Shown: positions 24,202-33,367, counted from the stretch's first letter. The stretch is 38,202 nt of DNA from Candidatus Geocrenenecus dongiae (GCA_023267855.1 JALNLN010000015.1:1-38202); one strand, 5' to 3'. Numbers and translations: made by a program. Notes: a model not told the origin generated them from the letters alone.

Positions 24202-24546
24202 CTCAAGAAATAACAAAAACAACTTAAATTAATCTATTTCTCAAAAATCCCTCAAAAAGCTTGACTTTAAAGATACAAGTATAAGAGGATTACTATTTCC
24301 ATAATTTTAACTCTGAATACCTCTCATCGTAAGAAAACTATCAGCGCTCAAGATCCCTATCATCCCTCTCGGGGTCAGCCTGGTCAGACACATCATCTAA
24401 ACATATTTAATTAATCATCCGTTCTTAAATTTTTCTACAATTTATTTCTCTTCCAGTATTAACGAATATTAGATGTCAGCTTATATATTCTGGGTTTTGC
24501 CTCGAGAAGTTAGAGAAATACGGTATGCTTGGAGTATGGGTAAGCT
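24202..24546. other. 345-bp intergenic region with a C/D-box sRNA
   Basis: No supported protein gene. It holds the tldD promoter at its left end, a probable minus-strand C/D sRNA (24341-24396) with its own TATA-like box at about 24424-24432, and a plus-strand TATA box CTTATATAT (about 24480-24488) for the UPF0201 gene. Confidence 0.5.
24341..24396 (-). ncRNA. Probable C/D-box guide sRNA (tRNA targets suspected)
   Basis: On the minus strand: C ATGATGT (24396-24390), 11-nt guide, D' CTGA (24378-24375), 11-nt linker, C' ATGATAG (24363-24357), 12-nt guide (24356-24345), D CTGA (24344-24341). C and C' each deviate slightly from RUGAUGA and the D'-C' linker is long, so it is weaker than the sRNA at 3465. 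The D guide is complementary to GCUCAAGAUCC, which reads as a tRNA-Leu(CAA) anticodon loop. The N+5 base would be C34, a sensible methylation site. The D' guide is complementary to CCUGGUCAGAC, which resembles a tRNA D-arm. A TATA-like AAATTTAAG lies 28 bp upstream. Targets are inference. Confidence 0.6.
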
Positions 24547-24981
24547 ATGTTAAGAGGTTGGAGTGTTATTTTTATGTGGTTTGGGGGGTCTGGCTTGTTG
24601 AAGATTAGAGTTGAAGCTGAAGTTTATCCTACTGAAGATAGAGAGAAAATTGTTAGAGCGGTTAAGAATATATTCCCATCTCTTGAATTGAAGAGTGAAG
24701 TTATCGGTGACGTTGAACTGGTTTTCGGAGAAGGAGAAGATTTATCGATTCTAGAGAATCTGAAGAATATGTTGAAGATGAGGAAGATTAGAGCTGCTGC
24801 TAGAAATATACTTAAACAATCTATCGTAGATGGTAAACTGGTCTTCTACATAAATAAGCAGGCGGCGTTTACTGGACACGCATCTTTTACAGAACCGTTT
24901 ATAGAATCTCCACTTCCACCTATAAAAGTAGAAGTAGAAACAGAGAACGTGGAGGAGATTATAAACTGGATGACAGAGTAG
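24547..24981 (+). CDS. UPF0201 (DUF54) family RNA-binding-like protein
   Basis: A small archaeal protein of up to 144 residues. The family core starts KIRVEAEVYPTEDREKIVRA, then NIFPSLEL, and runs through the basic MRKIRAAARNILK to the conserved KQAAFTGHASF and a final acidic strand. UPF0201 structures resemble ribosomal L5-type RNA-binding folds; the function is not established. The start is uncertain. The TATA box near 24484 fits ATG 24547, but the family usually begins close to KIRVEAEV, where a TTG at 24598 follows a G-rich Shine-Dalgarno-like run. Converges with rnz across 10 bp. Confidence 0.82.
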   Translation: MLRGWSVIFMWFGGSGLLKIRVEAEVYPTEDREKIVRAVKNIFPSLELKSEVIGDVELVFGEGEDLSILENLKNMLKMRKIRAAARNILKQSIVDGKLVFYINKQAAFTGHASFTEPFIESPLPPIKVEVETENVEEIINWMTE

Positions 24982-24991
24982 AGTAGAAGTA

Positions 24992-25915
24992 CTAGACTTT
25001 GTAGGGGACTTCGTAGCTTAGCAAGTCTTCTGCAAGATAACTTTCAGGGAAAATCTCTAATGCTTCTTCAAGTAGTTTTCTCGGATTCTTCTCAAATCTT
25101 GGACTTAAATGAAATAAATACAGTCTTTTTACACCTGCCTTTCTAGCGATTAGGGCTGCTTGTCTAGCTGTTGAGTGCCCTTGCTCTAAGGCTTCTTTCT
25201 CATAACTCGAGTCGAACGTTGAGTCATGTATTAAGACATCTGCATCTTTAGCGAATTCCGCAATCCTATCGTTTGGTGCGGTATCTCCCGTATATACGAT
25301 TATTCTTCCAGGTCTAGGTGGACCCACAGCATCTTCAGGTCTAATCACTTTACCCATCCATTCTACAGATTCACCTCTTTGCAGTTTGCCCCATAGAGGA
25401 CCTCTAGGTAAACCAATTGATTCAAGATATTCTACATTCATCTTTCCAACCCTCTCTTTCTCTCTAAACCTATATGCATATGATTCTACGGTATGATCAA
25501 CTCTAAGAGCCTCGACAACATAATTCCTCCCCTCATCTACAACTCCTTCTCCACTTACCTCTCTTACATATATCTGGAAAGATACTCTTCCATATCTTGT
25601 TGCTTCAAACATTTTTACGTATTCTCTAGTTCCAGGTGGACCTATTATTAGTATGGGGTCACGTCTATCCAGCATTGAGAGTGTGTACAGTAGTCCAGGT
25701 AATCCGAGAACATGATCTCCGTGTAGATGGGTGAGAAATATTTTGAATTTACGTTTAAACCCTACACCTGCCTTCATCATCTGTCTCTGCGTTGACTCAC
25801 CACAATCAAAAAGTATTAGCTCTCCTAGAAAGTTTAAGGCAATCGATGGTAAGCCTCTTGTTACACTCGGAATTCCGCCGCCTGTGCCGAGGAAGGTTAA
25901 CCTCATAGTACTCAT
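24992..25915 (-). CDS. rnz: Ribonuclease Z (tRNA 3' endonuclease)
   Basis: A 307-residue metallo-beta-lactamase-fold RNase that trims tRNA 3' trailers so CCA can be added; neither tRNA gene here encodes CCA. Motifs are FLGTGGGIPS at the N-terminus, the zinc site THLHGDHVLGLPG, VDHTVESYAYRF, YTGDTAPND, HDSTFDSSYEKEALEQGHST and LFHLSPRF. Length matches short-form archaeal and bacterial RNase Z. Last gene of the minus-strand alaX-prs-trmG10-rnz set; its ATG overlaps the upstream stop by 4 nt (ATGA). Confidence 0.92.
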   Translation of the reverse strand: MSTMRLTFLGTGGGIPSVTRGLPSIALNFLGELILFDCGESTQRQMMKAGVGFKRKFKIFLTHLHGDHVLGLPGLLYTLSMLDRRDPILIIGPPGTREYVKMFEATRYGRVSFQIYVREVSGEGVVDEGRNYVVEALRVDHTVESYAYRFREKERVGKMNVEYLESIGLPRGPLWGKLQRGESVEWMGKVIRPEDAVGPPRPGRIIVYTGDTAPNDRIAEFAKDADVLIHDSTFDSSYEKEALEQGHSTARQAALIARKAGVKRLYLFHLSPRFEKNPRKLLEEALEIFPESYLAEDLLSYEVPYKV

Positions 25916-26943
25916 GTGAACACCATTATCTTCCTAACAAGACTCTTATGTATCTTTAAAGTATATTTTTCTAGGATTCTGTAACCTGAATCTAATGCAT
26001 AGTCTTCAATATTAGACCATGTTGGAGCGGCCATAGATATTCTGCCTCCATTTCTTAATAGATCTCTAGAGTTTTCAAAGAATTTCTTCATTAGCTCTTC
26101 CAGAGATTTGTCTGGTATTGTTGTAGATCTTCCGTATGGTGGGTCTGTTACTATGCCGTCAAAACCTTTCCTAAATGGTGGTTGTCTAGAATCTCCGATA
26201 ACAATATTTCCACGGCCTGGGGTATAGTGGTAGAGGTTTTTGAGGGATCCTCTAGCTATCCACTTCTTTAACTCAACACCATACGTTTCGTAGCCTAGAA
26301 GTATTGCTTCTATAATTATCCCGCCTGTTCCAGAGAATGGGTCAAGTATTCTACCTCCAGGCTTTGTTCTACTTAGGTTTACGAGACATCTAGCAGTATC
26401 AGGCTGCATAGCAGAAGGGAGTTTGAAAGGTCTCCTACCAGCAACTCTATCGTAAAAGAATTTCTTGGGTTTTATCTCAACTAGAACACCGATGTATGTA
26501 GTGTTTTCCTGAGCTATGAAGAGTATTGTGTATTCCGGGTTTTTAAGATCTACCGAGATTGCTGGTACATTTCTTAAGATTACTTCTCCGAGATTTTTCT
26601 CCACTCTTGGAACATCTACATCTGTAGATCCTAGAGATATTCCTCTAACAGCTATCTTAGATTTGGGTGGCAATATCTCACGAAAACTCTGTATATCTAG
26701 AGAATTGATAATCTCTTCTTCAATAGTTGGTGATCTTGAGATTAAAAGTGTGGAGAGTTTTGTGTAAGCTGTTCTCAGAACAGCTTCTCTAGCACAATCC
26801 TTCTCAGTCTCTATGATCACTACTCTCCCGTTCTTCTCTAATATCTTATGATTTGGATCTAGAACCTCTAGTACAGCTCTTAACTCTGCAAAGGGGATTT
26901 CCTGATGGAATCCTGAGAGAAGAAATAAGTATTTACTAGACAT
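25912..26943 (-). CDS. tRNA (guanine10-N2)-methyltransferase, TrmG10 type
   Basis: A 343-residue enzyme. The N-terminal half (about 1-150) is a THUMP-like RNA-binding region; the C-terminal half is a Rossmann methyltransferase with the SAM motif LDPFSGTGGIIIEAILLGYE and the catalytic TDPPYGRST, the D-P-P-Y signature of N2-guanine methylation. Archaeal proteins of this build make m2G/m2,2G at position 10 of tRNA, which stabilises the fold at high temperature. Overlaps prs by 8 nt and rnz by 4 nt, so it belongs to a coupled operon of tRNA-related genes. Confidence 0.88.
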   Translation of the reverse strand: MSSKYLFLLSGFHQEIPFAELRAVLEVLDPNHKILEKNGRVVIIETEKDCAREAVLRTAYTKLSTLLISRSPTIEEEIINSLDIQSFREILPPKSKIAVRGISLGSTDVDVPRVEKNLGEVILRNVPAISVDLKNPEYTILFIAQENTTYIGVLVEIKPKKFFYDRVAGRRPFKLPSAMQPDTARCLVNLSRTKPGGRILDPFSGTGGIIIEAILLGYETYGVELKKWIARGSLKNLYHYTPGRGNIVIGDSRQPPFRKGFDGIVTDPPYGRSTTIPDKSLEELMKKFFENSRDLLRNGGRISMAAPTWSNIEDYALDSGYRILEKYTLKIHKSLVRKIMVFT

Positions 26944-27814
26944 CTAGTTCTTTCTTTAAAGTTTGAGCTATCAAACTTGTTACAGTGAATTCAGCATACT
27001 TGTTTGGAACAGTATCTGAAGCTATTAATCTTTCAGCTCCAGCTTTGAATATCTTTTCATCTGCATTATTAACGAGAAGTGCGTGGATACATGTTGCAAA
27101 TATCTTCGTAAACCCTTTATTCTTTAACTGTTTTATCAATTCAATCATAGTTCCACCTGTACTAATTATATCATCAACTATTACTACTTCTTTTCCAGGT
27201 ATGCCGTCAAGTTCCACCTTAACCATTCCAGAAACTTTATCTCTCTCAGATCTGGCAGCAGTATACTCTACCTTAAGTACTTCAGCAACCATTCTGGCCA
27301 TATCTAATCCTCTCTTACCTACAGAAACTATGACTGGATTTGAGAGCCCACATTTTTCTAAATGTTTTGCTAAGACGTTCTCAGCTCTTAGATCCACTAT
27401 CGCCAGCGGAGACTCAGGAATAATCCAAGGACAATGTATGTTGACTGTGTATAGTTTTTTTAGGCCAAGTTTATGGAATGTTTTCAATATTGTCATAAAG
27501 CTTACTGCTTCTCCTTCTAGAAACCTTCTATCTTGACGTGCATATGCAATATAGGGTGAAACTAGTTCAACAGATTCTGCTCCAAGATCTATCAATGTAT
27601 CTATGGCCAACAGTGTCTGGACTAGGTGGACATCCTGAGGTGGATGCATCCCCTGGACTAAGACAACTTTTTCATCTTTCACTTGTCCAGGTACTCTAAT
27701 ATAATTCTCTTTATCTGGAAAGAATTTATGCTCTATTTTAATGAAATCTGTGCCGAGTTCTTTAGCGATTTTTGAAGCAAATTCTATAGAAGATGGTCCT
27801 GCTACTAACTTCAT
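26936..27814 (-). CDS. prs: Ribose-phosphate pyrophosphokinase (PRPP synthase)
   Basis: Makes PRPP from ribose 5-phosphate and ATP, feeding pyrE and other phosphoribosyltransferases in this window. The 292-residue length fits the archaeal form. Visible are the ribose-5-phosphate/PRPP loop VVIVDDIISTGGTM, the ATP-binding YIAYARQDRRF with the following flexible segment, and VNIHCPWI. ATG 27814 is preceded by a purine-rich GGGAGAG. It is the second gene of the minus-strand set, 19 nt after alaX, an unusual companion for tRNA genes. Confidence 0.92.
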   Translation of the reverse strand: MKLVAGPSSIEFASKIAKELGTDFIKIEHKFFPDKENYIRVPGQVKDEKVVLVQGMHPPQDVHLVQTLLAIDTLIDLGAESVELVSPYIAYARQDRRFLEGEAVSFMTILKTFHKLGLKKLYTVNIHCPWIIPESPLAIVDLRAENVLAKHLEKCGLSNPVIVSVGKRGLDMARMVAEVLKVEYTAARSERDKVSGMVKVELDGIPGKEVVIVDDIISTGGTMIELIKQLKNKGFTKIFATCIHALLVNNADEKIFKAGAERLIASDTVPNKYAEFTVTSLIAQTLKKELDV

Positions 27815-27833
27815 TCTCTACTCTCCCTCGAAA

Positions 27834-28541
27834 TCACTCTAACTTTATCTCAATTCTTTTATTAAATCTACCTTTGTTTATTGTTTTTATTATCCTAATT
27901 CTGCCTATTTCTCTTGTATTTGAGACATGTGTTCCACCATCTATCTGTGCATCAAATCCTTCTATCTCTACAACTCTAAGTATAGGTATGTTGGGTATAA
28001 GTTCTGGTTTAATTCTTATGAGAGAAGGATTTCTAAGAAGTTCTTCTCTAGGTATGAATTTTATCTTTACAGCTCTAGCTTCTTGTACAATTTCGTTAGC
28101 CTTATCTTCTATAACCTGTACTTTCTCTTTACTTAGATCTTCAAGTGTAAAATCTATCCTAGCTTTATCTTCACTTATCTGGCTTCCCGTTACTACTGAA
28201 CCATATAGATTGTATACTACTCCGGAGAGGACGTGGAGCGCTGTATGGTATCTCATATACGTGTATCTTCTATCCCAGTCTATTACGCCTTTAACGATAT
28301 CTCCTGGAGTAAGAGTTTGTGCTCCTTTTACGACATGGTAGACTTCATCATCTTTCTTAAACACATAGTTTACTTCATACTTCTCATCACCATGTATCAG
28401 TAACCCTTTATCACTTGGTTGACCACCACCTTCAGGGTAGAATGCAGTCTTATCCAGAACCACACCTTCTTCAGAGATCCTTAATACATGGGCTTCAAAT
28501 TCTTTCAAATAACAATCTAAGAGATATAATAGCTCAACCAT
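27834..28541 (-). CDS. alaX: Alanyl-tRNA editing protein AlaX
   Basis: A 235-residue free-standing homologue of the AlaRS editing domain that hydrolyses Ser (or Gly) mischarged on tRNA-Ala. Signatures are TAFYPEGGGQPSDKG near the N-terminus, the zinc-binding HxxxH in RYHTALHVLSG, and IDGGTHVSNTREIG, where the usual second metal motif CxxxH keeps the His but lacks the Cys. The length matches the AlaX-M class. First gene of the operon running down to rnz. Confidence 0.9.
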   Translation of the reverse strand: MVELLYLLDCYLKEFEAHVLRISEEGVVLDKTAFYPEGGGQPSDKGLLIHGDEKYEVNYVFKKDDEVYHVVKGAQTLTPGDIVKGVIDWDRRYTYMRYHTALHVLSGVVYNLYGSVVTGSQISEDKARIDFTLEDLSKEKVQVIEDKANEIVQEARAVKIKFIPREELLRNPSLIRIKPELIPNIPILRVVEIEGFDAQIDGGTHVSNTREIGRIRIIKTINKGRFNKRIEIKLE

Positions 28542-28631
28542 AACTATACCATAAATAAGATTGGGAATTCTCGGTAAAAACGTTTTCCCGTGAGTGTTCT
28601 TCTTGAAGATTATGTAGAAATATTCCTTTAA

Positions 28632-28645
28632 TACAGCATGCTGTA
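28632..28645. repeat. Perfect 14-bp palindrome in the phosphatase promoter
   Basis: TACAGCATGCTGTA, just downstream of a TATA-like CCTTTAATAC and immediately upstream of GAGGT and the ATG at 28658. Its position over the expected transcription start suits a repressor operator. Confidence 0.4.
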
Positions 28646-28657
28646 GAGGTAGGTCTG

Positions 28658-29155
28658 ATGAGTTTTGCTGGAGAAATCTACAGGAAGATGAGGTCTATAT
28701 TCGAAGATTCTCCTCAGAGATTTGGTTGGGTAGATTATTTTGTAGCTGGATCAGGTAGACCGGTAAGTTACGAACAAGTAAAGTGGGTTAAGGAGAAAGG
28801 GATCTCAACGATAATATCATTGACAGAATCACCTTTACCTGAAGATTGGGTTAAAGAATTGGAGATTAAGTATCATCACTACCCTATCAAAGACCATTCA
28901 GCACCAGACCCACATCTCTTAAAAGAAATAGTTGAAAAGATAATTGAAGAAATTGAGAAAGGTGGTAGAGTTCTGGTACACTGTGCCGCAGGTCTAGGTA
29001 GAACAGGAGTGGTTCTTGCATCATACCTAATAGTTAAAAAGAAGATTCCTCCAGAAGAAGCAATAAAGATTGTCAGGGAGATTAGACCTGGATCTATAGA
29101 ATCACACCAAGAGAGATCCGTATATGAGTTTTATGAATTGATAAATACAAGCTAA
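28658..29155 (+). CDS. Dual-specificity protein phosphatase
   Basis: A 165-residue cysteine phosphatase. The P-loop is VLVHCAAGLGRTGVVLA (HCxxGxxRTG), preceded by the general-acid loop HYPIKDHSAPDP with the expected Asp, and followed by a C-terminal helix typical of small archaeal DSPs. These enzymes remove phosphate from Tyr or Ser/Thr residues; the target is unknown. A GAGGT Shine-Dalgarno (28646-28650) lies 8 nt before the ATG. The gene stands alone between the alaX operon (divergent) and hel308 (convergent, 38 bp). Confidence 0.88.
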   Translation: MSFAGEIYRKMRSIFEDSPQRFGWVDYFVAGSGRPVSYEQVKWVKEKGISTIISLTESPLPEDWVKELEIKYHHYPIKDHSAPDPHLLKEIVEKIIEEIEKGGRVLVHCAAGLGRTGVVLASYLIVKKKIPPEEAIKIVREIRPGSIESHQERSVYEFYELINTS

Positions 29156-29193
29156 CATAATCTCGTACTATTCAGAAAAATTATTCTAGAGAT

Positions 29194-31335
29194 TTAAGTG
29201 TTTAATTGTTCTAGAATGCTTCTCGCAATTTTTTCTCCTATTCCGAGTATTCTTTTAAGATCTTCTACTGTAGTTGCTTTTAGTTTTTCTATAGAAGTGT
29301 ATCCAGCTCTATAGAGTGCTCTAGCTCTAACCCTTCCTATACCTCTAAGTCTCACCAATGGTAGAAGTTCTTCTCTAACGCCATGTTTAATTCTTTCTGA
29401 GAGTATTTGGAACGGTGTCACGTACTTGCTATGTCCTGAAATTTTAGCTATCTGAGATGCAGAGTAAGCTATCCATTCAGCAGATTCTCTAAGCGCAGCC
29501 ATGTCTCCAGGCTGGATACCAAATCTATCATATAACTCTGAGTCGGGCATCTCCTCTATCCATGCTTCTAGAACCATCGCTAATCTAACTGCATCTAGAT
29601 ATTCTTCATAAAATTCGTCATCTCTGTTCGGGATCTTTACGAGCATACCATTCTTCTTTCTCTCTAAATATTCTTCAAGAATATGTACTCCAAGCTTCTT
29701 CATAGGTATTCTAGGAATTTCAGGTGTCAAGGCTATTAGATGTAATAAACCAAAATTGCTTGGTCTCTCATATCCTTCATCTAAATTTCTTAATATAATT
29801 AATGCTGTGAGAGGATCTATGTAGAGTTGGGAGACTCTGACACCTAACTTAGTAGCTTTCATAAACCCATCGTCAACTTCGATAAACCTACCCCTAGATA
29901 GAAATTCCACTATATTCTCTACTTTCTCTTTTATCACTCTAGAGCCATACAAGTACCCTAGATACGTTTCTCCAAAGAATTTTAGTAGATCTCCAAGTGT
30001 ACCTATATTGCTTGTAGCTATCATTGATAGTACATGTACTCTTAGATGTTTCTCAGAAGCAAGTCTAGAAACAATCTTCTCTAAATCTCCTTTAACATAC
30101 CTCTCCATAATATATTCTTTCTCTTCTTTGTTCTTTGCAATCGTAACTGCGTATCCAACTTCATCGTAGAGCGGTCTTCCGGCTCTACCACAAAACTGTT
30201 TATACTCAATGACTGGTATAGACTGATATCCATATCCAGGAATATATCTCTTAACTTCTGTTATTAGTACTAGTCTAGCTGGTAGGTTTACGCCTGCTGC
30301 AAGTGTTGGTGTAGCAACAACTGTTTTTAAGAATCTTGATCTAAATGCTTCTTCAACTATCTTCCTCTGATGGTAGGATAGGCCGGCGTGATGGAAAGCA
30401 ACACCATTCTCAATGAGTTTAGCGAGGTTTTCTGTAAACCCACTTCTCTCTTCAGCGAGAATTTCTTCAGCATACTCTTTAAGCTTCTCTCTATCTTCCC
30501 ACGAAATTAAATCTAACCTTTCACTAAAAGTTCTAGCTATCTTTAATGCATATTCTTCTGCTTTCTTTCTCGTAGAAGTGAAGATAAGTGTCTGCCCACC
30601 TTCCAGAAGGATATTGAGAACAGCGTTTACAACACTACTCCTATCAAGCGGTTTAAGCTCTTTCACCGTTCCATCAATAAACTCTATTCTACTGTCGATG
30701 AGTACTCCTTCTTTCAGCGGTACTGGTCTCCAATCTGATCTAACTATCTTAGCTTTTAGCCATCCAGCCAGATCTCCAACATTACTTATAGTTGCACTTA
30801 GAGCTATGTATTGGGCGTTCGGTATGGTTTTCCTCAATCTTGTGATAACCATCTCAAGTGTAGGTCCACGGTCAGGGTCTCCGATAAGGTGGAGTTCGTC
30901 TACAACCACTAGAGTTACATCCTTCATCCAGCTTGCTCCATGTCTTAGTAGACTATCCACTTTTTCATTTGTAGAGATTATGACGTCGTATGCTTCAAGC
31001 CACGGGTCTGATGAATCGTAATCTCCAGTAGAGATAGCTACCTTAAATCTTGTTCCTTCACAGAGAATTTCATTTACATCTAAAATCTTCTCAGAAGCTA
31101 GTGCTCTAAGTGGGACGAGGTAGAGTATCTTACCACCTTCAACTAGATGTATTGAGGCTGAGAAGAAGGCTATCAAAGTCTTACCAGAGGCGGTAGGTGT
31201 AGAGACAACAATATTCTCTCCTTCAAGTACTCCAGCTTTAATAGCTTCTACCTGCGGTGGATAAAGTTCTAAGATACCTTTCTTCTCAAGATTCTCTACG
31301 ATAAATTTTGGAATTGATAAATCTTTGATTTTCAA
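29194..31335 (-). CDS. hel308: ATP-dependent DNA helicase Hel308
   Basis: A 713-residue superfamily 2 helicase that unwinds forked DNA at stalled replication sites. It has a Q-motif region (LYPPQVEAIKAG), Walker A in STPTASGKT, motif II as DELH (usually DEIH), SATISN, motif IVa FHHAGLSY, motif V ATPTLAAGVNLPAR and motif VI QFCGRAGRP. The C-terminal domains follow, with a helix-hairpin-helix (LRGIGRVRARALY, then ILGIGEKIARSIL) that acts as a brake. The start is a TTG at 31335, 2 nt after the mcm stop, so translation is probably coupled to mcm. A complete-length enzyme. Confidence 0.93.
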   Translation of the reverse strand: MKIKDLSIPKFIVENLEKKGILELYPPQVEAIKAGVLEGENIVVSTPTASGKTLIAFFSASIHLVEGGKILYLVPLRALASEKILDVNEILCEGTRFKVAISTGDYDSSDPWLEAYDVIISTNEKVDSLLRHGASWMKDVTLVVVDELHLIGDPDRGPTLEMVITRLRKTIPNAQYIALSATISNVGDLAGWLKAKIVRSDWRPVPLKEGVLIDSRIEFIDGTVKELKPLDRSSVVNAVLNILLEGGQTLIFTSTRKKAEEYALKIARTFSERLDLISWEDREKLKEYAEEILAEERSGFTENLAKLIENGVAFHHAGLSYHQRKIVEEAFRSRFLKTVVATPTLAAGVNLPARLVLITEVKRYIPGYGYQSIPVIEYKQFCGRAGRPLYDEVGYAVTIAKNKEEKEYIMERYVKGDLEKIVSRLASEKHLRVHVLSMIATSNIGTLGDLLKFFGETYLGYLYGSRVIKEKVENIVEFLSRGRFIEVDDGFMKATKLGVRVSQLYIDPLTALIILRNLDEGYERPSNFGLLHLIALTPEIPRIPMKKLGVHILEEYLERKKNGMLVKIPNRDDEFYEEYLDAVRLAMVLEAWIEEMPDSELYDRFGIQPGDMAALRESAEWIAYSASQIAKISGHSKYVTPFQILSERIKHGVREELLPLVRLRGIGRVRARALYRAGYTSIEKLKATTVEDLKRILGIGEKIARSILEQLNT

Positions 31336-31337
31336 GG

Positions 31338-33359
31338 TTATGTCAGCCTATATACTCCAGGCTTAGGCGTGAATATTTTACCATCACTCAACAATCTATT
31401 TAACAACATTCTTATCTCTTGTTCTGTTAATCCACATTCTTTTAATGCTTCTCTAAGTTCAGAATCTTCAACGTATCCCTTCTTTTCCTGCATTTCTCCA
31501 ATCGTTTTTAATACTAGCGTAAACTTGTCTCTAATACTCTTAGGTTTACCTGTTAAGATAACGTCTATGTCTGGTTTCCCTGTCTCTACATCTATACCTA
31601 CTTCTGCTAGACTCCTCTTCATCAAGTCTATAACATCTAGTACGTCTTCTTCTGTAACGTATTCTCTTAAAGCAGCTCTCGCCCTAGCTTCTGAAAGTCT
31701 TATTAGAGATTCCAGTTGACGTGCAGTTATAGTTATAGTCGATGTCTGCTGGTACATGCTCCTCATCTGTAGATAGAAGTTCTCTACGAGTTTAGCAGCT
31801 CTAGGTGTAAGCTCAGGCTGTATTCTTTTAGAGTATGCAATATATTTCTTGAGAACTTCAGGTTTTATGGGAGGCTCTACAGGTACAGTAGACTTACTCT
31901 GAAGATTAAGTATATGTGCAGCTATCTTTTGATCTTGTTCAGGTATAGGTTCGTCTCTAAGAACAAATATTAAATCAAATCTAGAAAGTATCGTTATTGG
32001 TAGATTAACGTTTACAGTAAATGGCTCGTAGGGGTTGTATCTGCCGAGCTCGGGGTTTGCTGCTGCAAGTATAGATGTTCTAGCATTTAATGTAGCTACA
32101 ATACCTCCTTTCGCAATACTAATAGTCTGCTGAGCCATCGCTTCATGTATAGCTACTCTATCTTCAGGTCTCATCTTGTCGATCTCATCTATACAGCAGA
32201 CACCCATATCAGCTAAGACAAGAGCGCCTGCTTCCAGAATCATGTTCCCTCCTTTATCTTTTACAACCGCCGCAGTTAATCCTGCCGCAGTCGACCCTCT
32301 ACCCGACGTGTATACTCCTCGAGGCGCTATCTGTGCAGCATATCTCAATAGCTGACTTTTACCCGTTCCAGGATCTCCAACCAGTAAGACATGTATATCT
32401 CCTCTAACCTTTACACCGTCTGGAAATTGTTTCGTTCTCCCTCCGAAGAGTAGTAGCATGATCGCTTTCTTAATATGTTCTAAACCGTAAATTGATGGTG
32501 CTATACTATCTATCAGTTTCTGATGTATATCAGGACTCTTAGCCATTTCCTTAAACATTTTTTCTTCTTCAGGCGTTATCTGAAGAGCCTCAGGCTCCTT
32601 ACTTGCTGTTTCTATACTTATAGCTTCAAGATAGAGTTTAGATGTTCTTAAAGGTGTCTCCATAGTTCTTTCTTGTATAGCGTAGAGTATTCCGACAATT
32701 ATTACTCTATCTCCGGGTCTAGCTCTATCAACAAGATCTCCTTTCAAACCTACATCTATGCTTCTAGGTAGCTGACCAGGTGGTAGATCTTCAGGCTTCT
32801 CCTGCACTCCTATAAGCTGGTAATCATAATACTCACTCTTCTCCTCAACTATATCGAATTTCTGCTTCTTCCCACGGCACTTAAAACTATTGCATGCTTC
32901 TGGGAGAACAAGTTTTTGAGATTCTTGTGGTATCGTCTGCTCAGTCCCGCATACCCTACATTTAAAGACAGCTGTTTTAAGTATAGGTTTAACTGCACTT
33001 GCTCTAACAACTAGACCGTCTATCGCTATAAGCTTCTTTAGATGTATTGTCCTGATATCTCTTATCAATAATATTTCTGGTAGATTATAAATCCTAACTC
33101 TAAATTCTCTAGTTATGTTAGCGTACTCTGGATCTTCTATTCTGAGCTGATTCCATGCAGCTCTCTCAAATAGAGGCAGATACTTTAATGGCTCATTGAC
33201 TAAGAGGTGGCTTAATTCTTCATCAAAAACTATTATATCATTGAAATCTACTGGGATGCTAGTAAACCTCTGAGCCGCAGCTCTGGATATTATCGATCTA
33301 TATTTTTCCTGTTTAAAGAATTCTATCATCTTCTCTTCTATCCCAGTGAAGCTACTCAT
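31338..33359 (-). CDS. mcm: Replicative DNA helicase MCM
   Basis: A 673-residue replicative helicase subunit. The N-terminal domain has a zinc motif (CRVC...CNSFKC, with a C-terminal Cys in place of the second CxxC spacing). The AAA+ domain shows Walker A GDPGTGKSQLLRY, Walker B CIDEIDKM, sensor I ILAAANPELG, and the arginine-finger segment LSRFDLIFV. A winged-helix C-terminus follows (about 600-673). A single hexamer-forming MCM is the archaeal norm. GGAGGT precedes the ATG. It starts 8 nt after the gins23 stop. Confidence 0.95.
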   Translation of the reverse strand: MSSFTGIEEKMIEFFKQEKYRSIISRAAAQRFTSIPVDFNDIIVFDEELSHLLVNEPLKYLPLFERAAWNQLRIEDPEYANITREFRVRIYNLPEILLIRDIRTIHLKKLIAIDGLVVRASAVKPILKTAVFKCRVCGTEQTIPQESQKLVLPEACNSFKCRGKKQKFDIVEEKSEYYDYQLIGVQEKPEDLPPGQLPRSIDVGLKGDLVDRARPGDRVIIVGILYAIQERTMETPLRTSKLYLEAISIETASKEPEALQITPEEEKMFKEMAKSPDIHQKLIDSIAPSIYGLEHIKKAIMLLLFGGRTKQFPDGVKVRGDIHVLLVGDPGTGKSQLLRYAAQIAPRGVYTSGRGSTAAGLTAAVVKDKGGNMILEAGALVLADMGVCCIDEIDKMRPEDRVAIHEAMAQQTISIAKGGIVATLNARTSILAAANPELGRYNPYEPFTVNVNLPITILSRFDLIFVLRDEPIPEQDQKIAAHILNLQSKSTVPVEPPIKPEVLKKYIAYSKRIQPELTPRAAKLVENFYLQMRSMYQQTSTITITARQLESLIRLSEARARAALREYVTEEDVLDVIDLMKRSLAEVGIDVETGKPDIDVILTGKPKSIRDKFTLVLKTIGEMQEKKGYVEDSELREALKECGLTEQEIRMLLNRLLSDGKIFTPKPGVYRLT

Positions 33360-33367
33360 CTTCTACG

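Noticed and set aside
27793-28341. Long plus-strand frame antisense to alaX, and similar long antisense frames opposite hel308, prs, folP and purA
   Set aside because: Rich in Ser/Leu/Thr with no domain pattern; these are shadows of strongly coding opposite strands.
28570-28592. GGGAA...TTCCC hairpin upstream of the phosphatase, considered as a small RNA or riboswitch
   Set aside because: The stem is only 5 bp with a long AT-rich loop; no known fold is recognised.
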